Assembly (NCBI GenBank): GCA_015487365.1
Contig: WFPT01000050.1
Coordinates: 1 to 6,854 of the forward strand
Direction: 5' to 3'
DNA: 6,854 nucleotides
DNA from: Aquificaceae bacterium
Lineage (GTDB): Bacteria; Aquificota; Aquificia; Aquificales; Aquificaceae
Shown: in pieces, positions 6,590 to 6,854 of the stretch
Layout of the letters: each line of letters opens with the position of its first letter
How positions within the stretch are numbered: the stretch's first letter is position 1
Notes under the pieces: generated by a model
Seen by the model: the letters and a program-made list of their open reading frames with translations, nothing else
Told to the model about the DNA's origin: nothing
Databases searched by the model: none
Translations under genes and position numbers: made by a program

Positions 6590-6831
6590 CAGACCCTTCT
6601 CTGTCTCCTCAAGTAGGCGGGTATTTCCCTTATATCGTTGAAGGTTTCCTCTCCAATTATTTTAAATTCTTCCTCCCTTTCATGGGTAGGCTCAAAGCCC
6701 GTGGCTATAACGTCTAACCTTAGGTGGTCTCCCTCCCCCTCAGGTATTATCCCGTATATAACTTCCGCCTCCTCGGAGGCGCTCTCCTGGACCATCTTTA
6801 TGGCACTTTCAAAGACTTCAAACTCAACCTC
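6589..6831 (-). CDS. ftsZ: cell division protein FtsZ, C-terminal fragment (5' end missing)
   Basis: The last 80 residues of the tubulin-like GTPase that forms the division ring; the GTP-binding N-terminal domain lies off the contig. The fragment reads through SAIKMVQESASEEAEVIYG and HLRLDVIATGFEP, the end of the FtsZ C-terminal domain (compare the usual ..EANIIFG.. and VTVIATGF). A linker of about 21 residues follows, shorter than in E. coli, then the conserved C-terminal peptide EIPAYLRRQRRV that in other bacteria binds FtsA and other partners. The true sequence stops at 6831: a longer frame reaching a GTG at 6846 is created by adaptor sequence and gives the false N-terminus MYKRQ. The TGA stop overlaps the dnaA ATG by one base, so dnaA is likely cotranscribed and translationally coupled. 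Confidence 0.93.
   Translation of the reverse strand, partial: EVEFEVFESAIKMVQESASEEAEVIYGIIPEGEGDHLRLDVIATGFEPTHEREEEFKIIGEETFNDIREIPAYLRRQRRV
6594..6599 (-). promoter_or_regulatory. dnaA ribosome binding site
   Basis: GAAGGG on the minus strand lies 4 nt before the dnaA ATG and within the last codons of ftsZ. It supports the ATG at 6589 as the dnaA start, together with the TGATG junction. Confidence 0.6.
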
Positions 6832-6854
6832 CTGTCTCTTATACACATCTGACG
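6832..6854. other. Nextera (Tn5 mosaic end) sequencing adaptor, not genomic
   Basis: Positions 6832-6850 read CTGTCTCTTATACACATCT, identical to the 19-bp Tn5 mosaic end used in Nextera libraries. The following GACG matches the start of the read-1 adaptor extension. This is untrimmed library sequence joined to the ftsZ fragment. It should be removed before annotation because it adds MYKRQ to the predicted protein. Confidence 0.97.

Noticed and set aside
5429..6831. Replication origin next to dnaA
   Set aside because: There is no intergenic space on either side of dnaA and no cluster of DnaA boxes. Near-matches such as CTATCCACG (in miaB) are single, two mismatches off and inside genes.
6589..6846. 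Complete 85-residue gene starting MYKRQ
   Set aside because: The start and first five codons are Nextera adaptor. The remainder is clearly the FtsZ C-terminus, so this is a truncated gene, not a small protein.

Overview
This window looks like one short assembled contig from a thermophilic bacterium, most likely of the Aquificales (Aquifex/Hydrogenobacter/Thermocrinis type). The clues are AGG/AGA-rich arginine and ATA-rich isoleucine codons, purine-rich coding strands, very tight packing with overlapping genes, a 30-bp CRISPR repeat of the ...TTGAAAC class common in thermophiles, and the sequence character of DnaA and MiaB. The assignment is an inference from these traits.

Layout. Positions 1-218 are the leader-distal end of a CRISPR array: four repeats (the first cut by the contig edge) and three spacers of 36-37 bp, with no cas genes in view. 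Only 27 bp later a plus-strand pair begins. The first gene encodes an exported, cysteine-rich subtilisin-like (S8) protease with an ASH-like C-terminal domain and a Gly-Gly-Cys/hydrophobic/basic C-terminal tail. The second is miaB, a tRNA methylthiotransferase, joined to it by an ATGA overlap. This pair converges on a minus-strand operon, with the two terminal stop regions overlapping by 8 bp. In transcription order (right to left) the operon is ftsZ (only the last 80 codons), dnaA (1-bp TGATG overlap with ftsZ), a lipoprotein with LPP20-like and CsgG/LpoB-like modules (7 bp after dnaA), and an exported LPP20-like/PEGA protein (1 bp later).

The right end is not genomic. Positions 6832-6854 are Nextera (Tn5 mosaic end) adaptor sequence, and an open frame read from the edge would start with the artefactual residues MYKRQ. 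The real ftsZ fragment ends at 6831. The left end lies inside a CRISPR repeat, a typical assembly break.

How the genes fit together. The minus-strand operon puts the division protein FtsZ and the replication initiator DnaA in one transcript with two envelope proteins that share a similar N-terminal module. This makes the two uncharacterised proteins candidates for an envelope complex linked to growth or division. The protease-miaB pair has no obvious functional link and probably reflects genome compaction. No intergenic stretch exceeds 30 bp outside the CRISPR array, and no origin, tRNA, rRNA or insertion sequence was seen.
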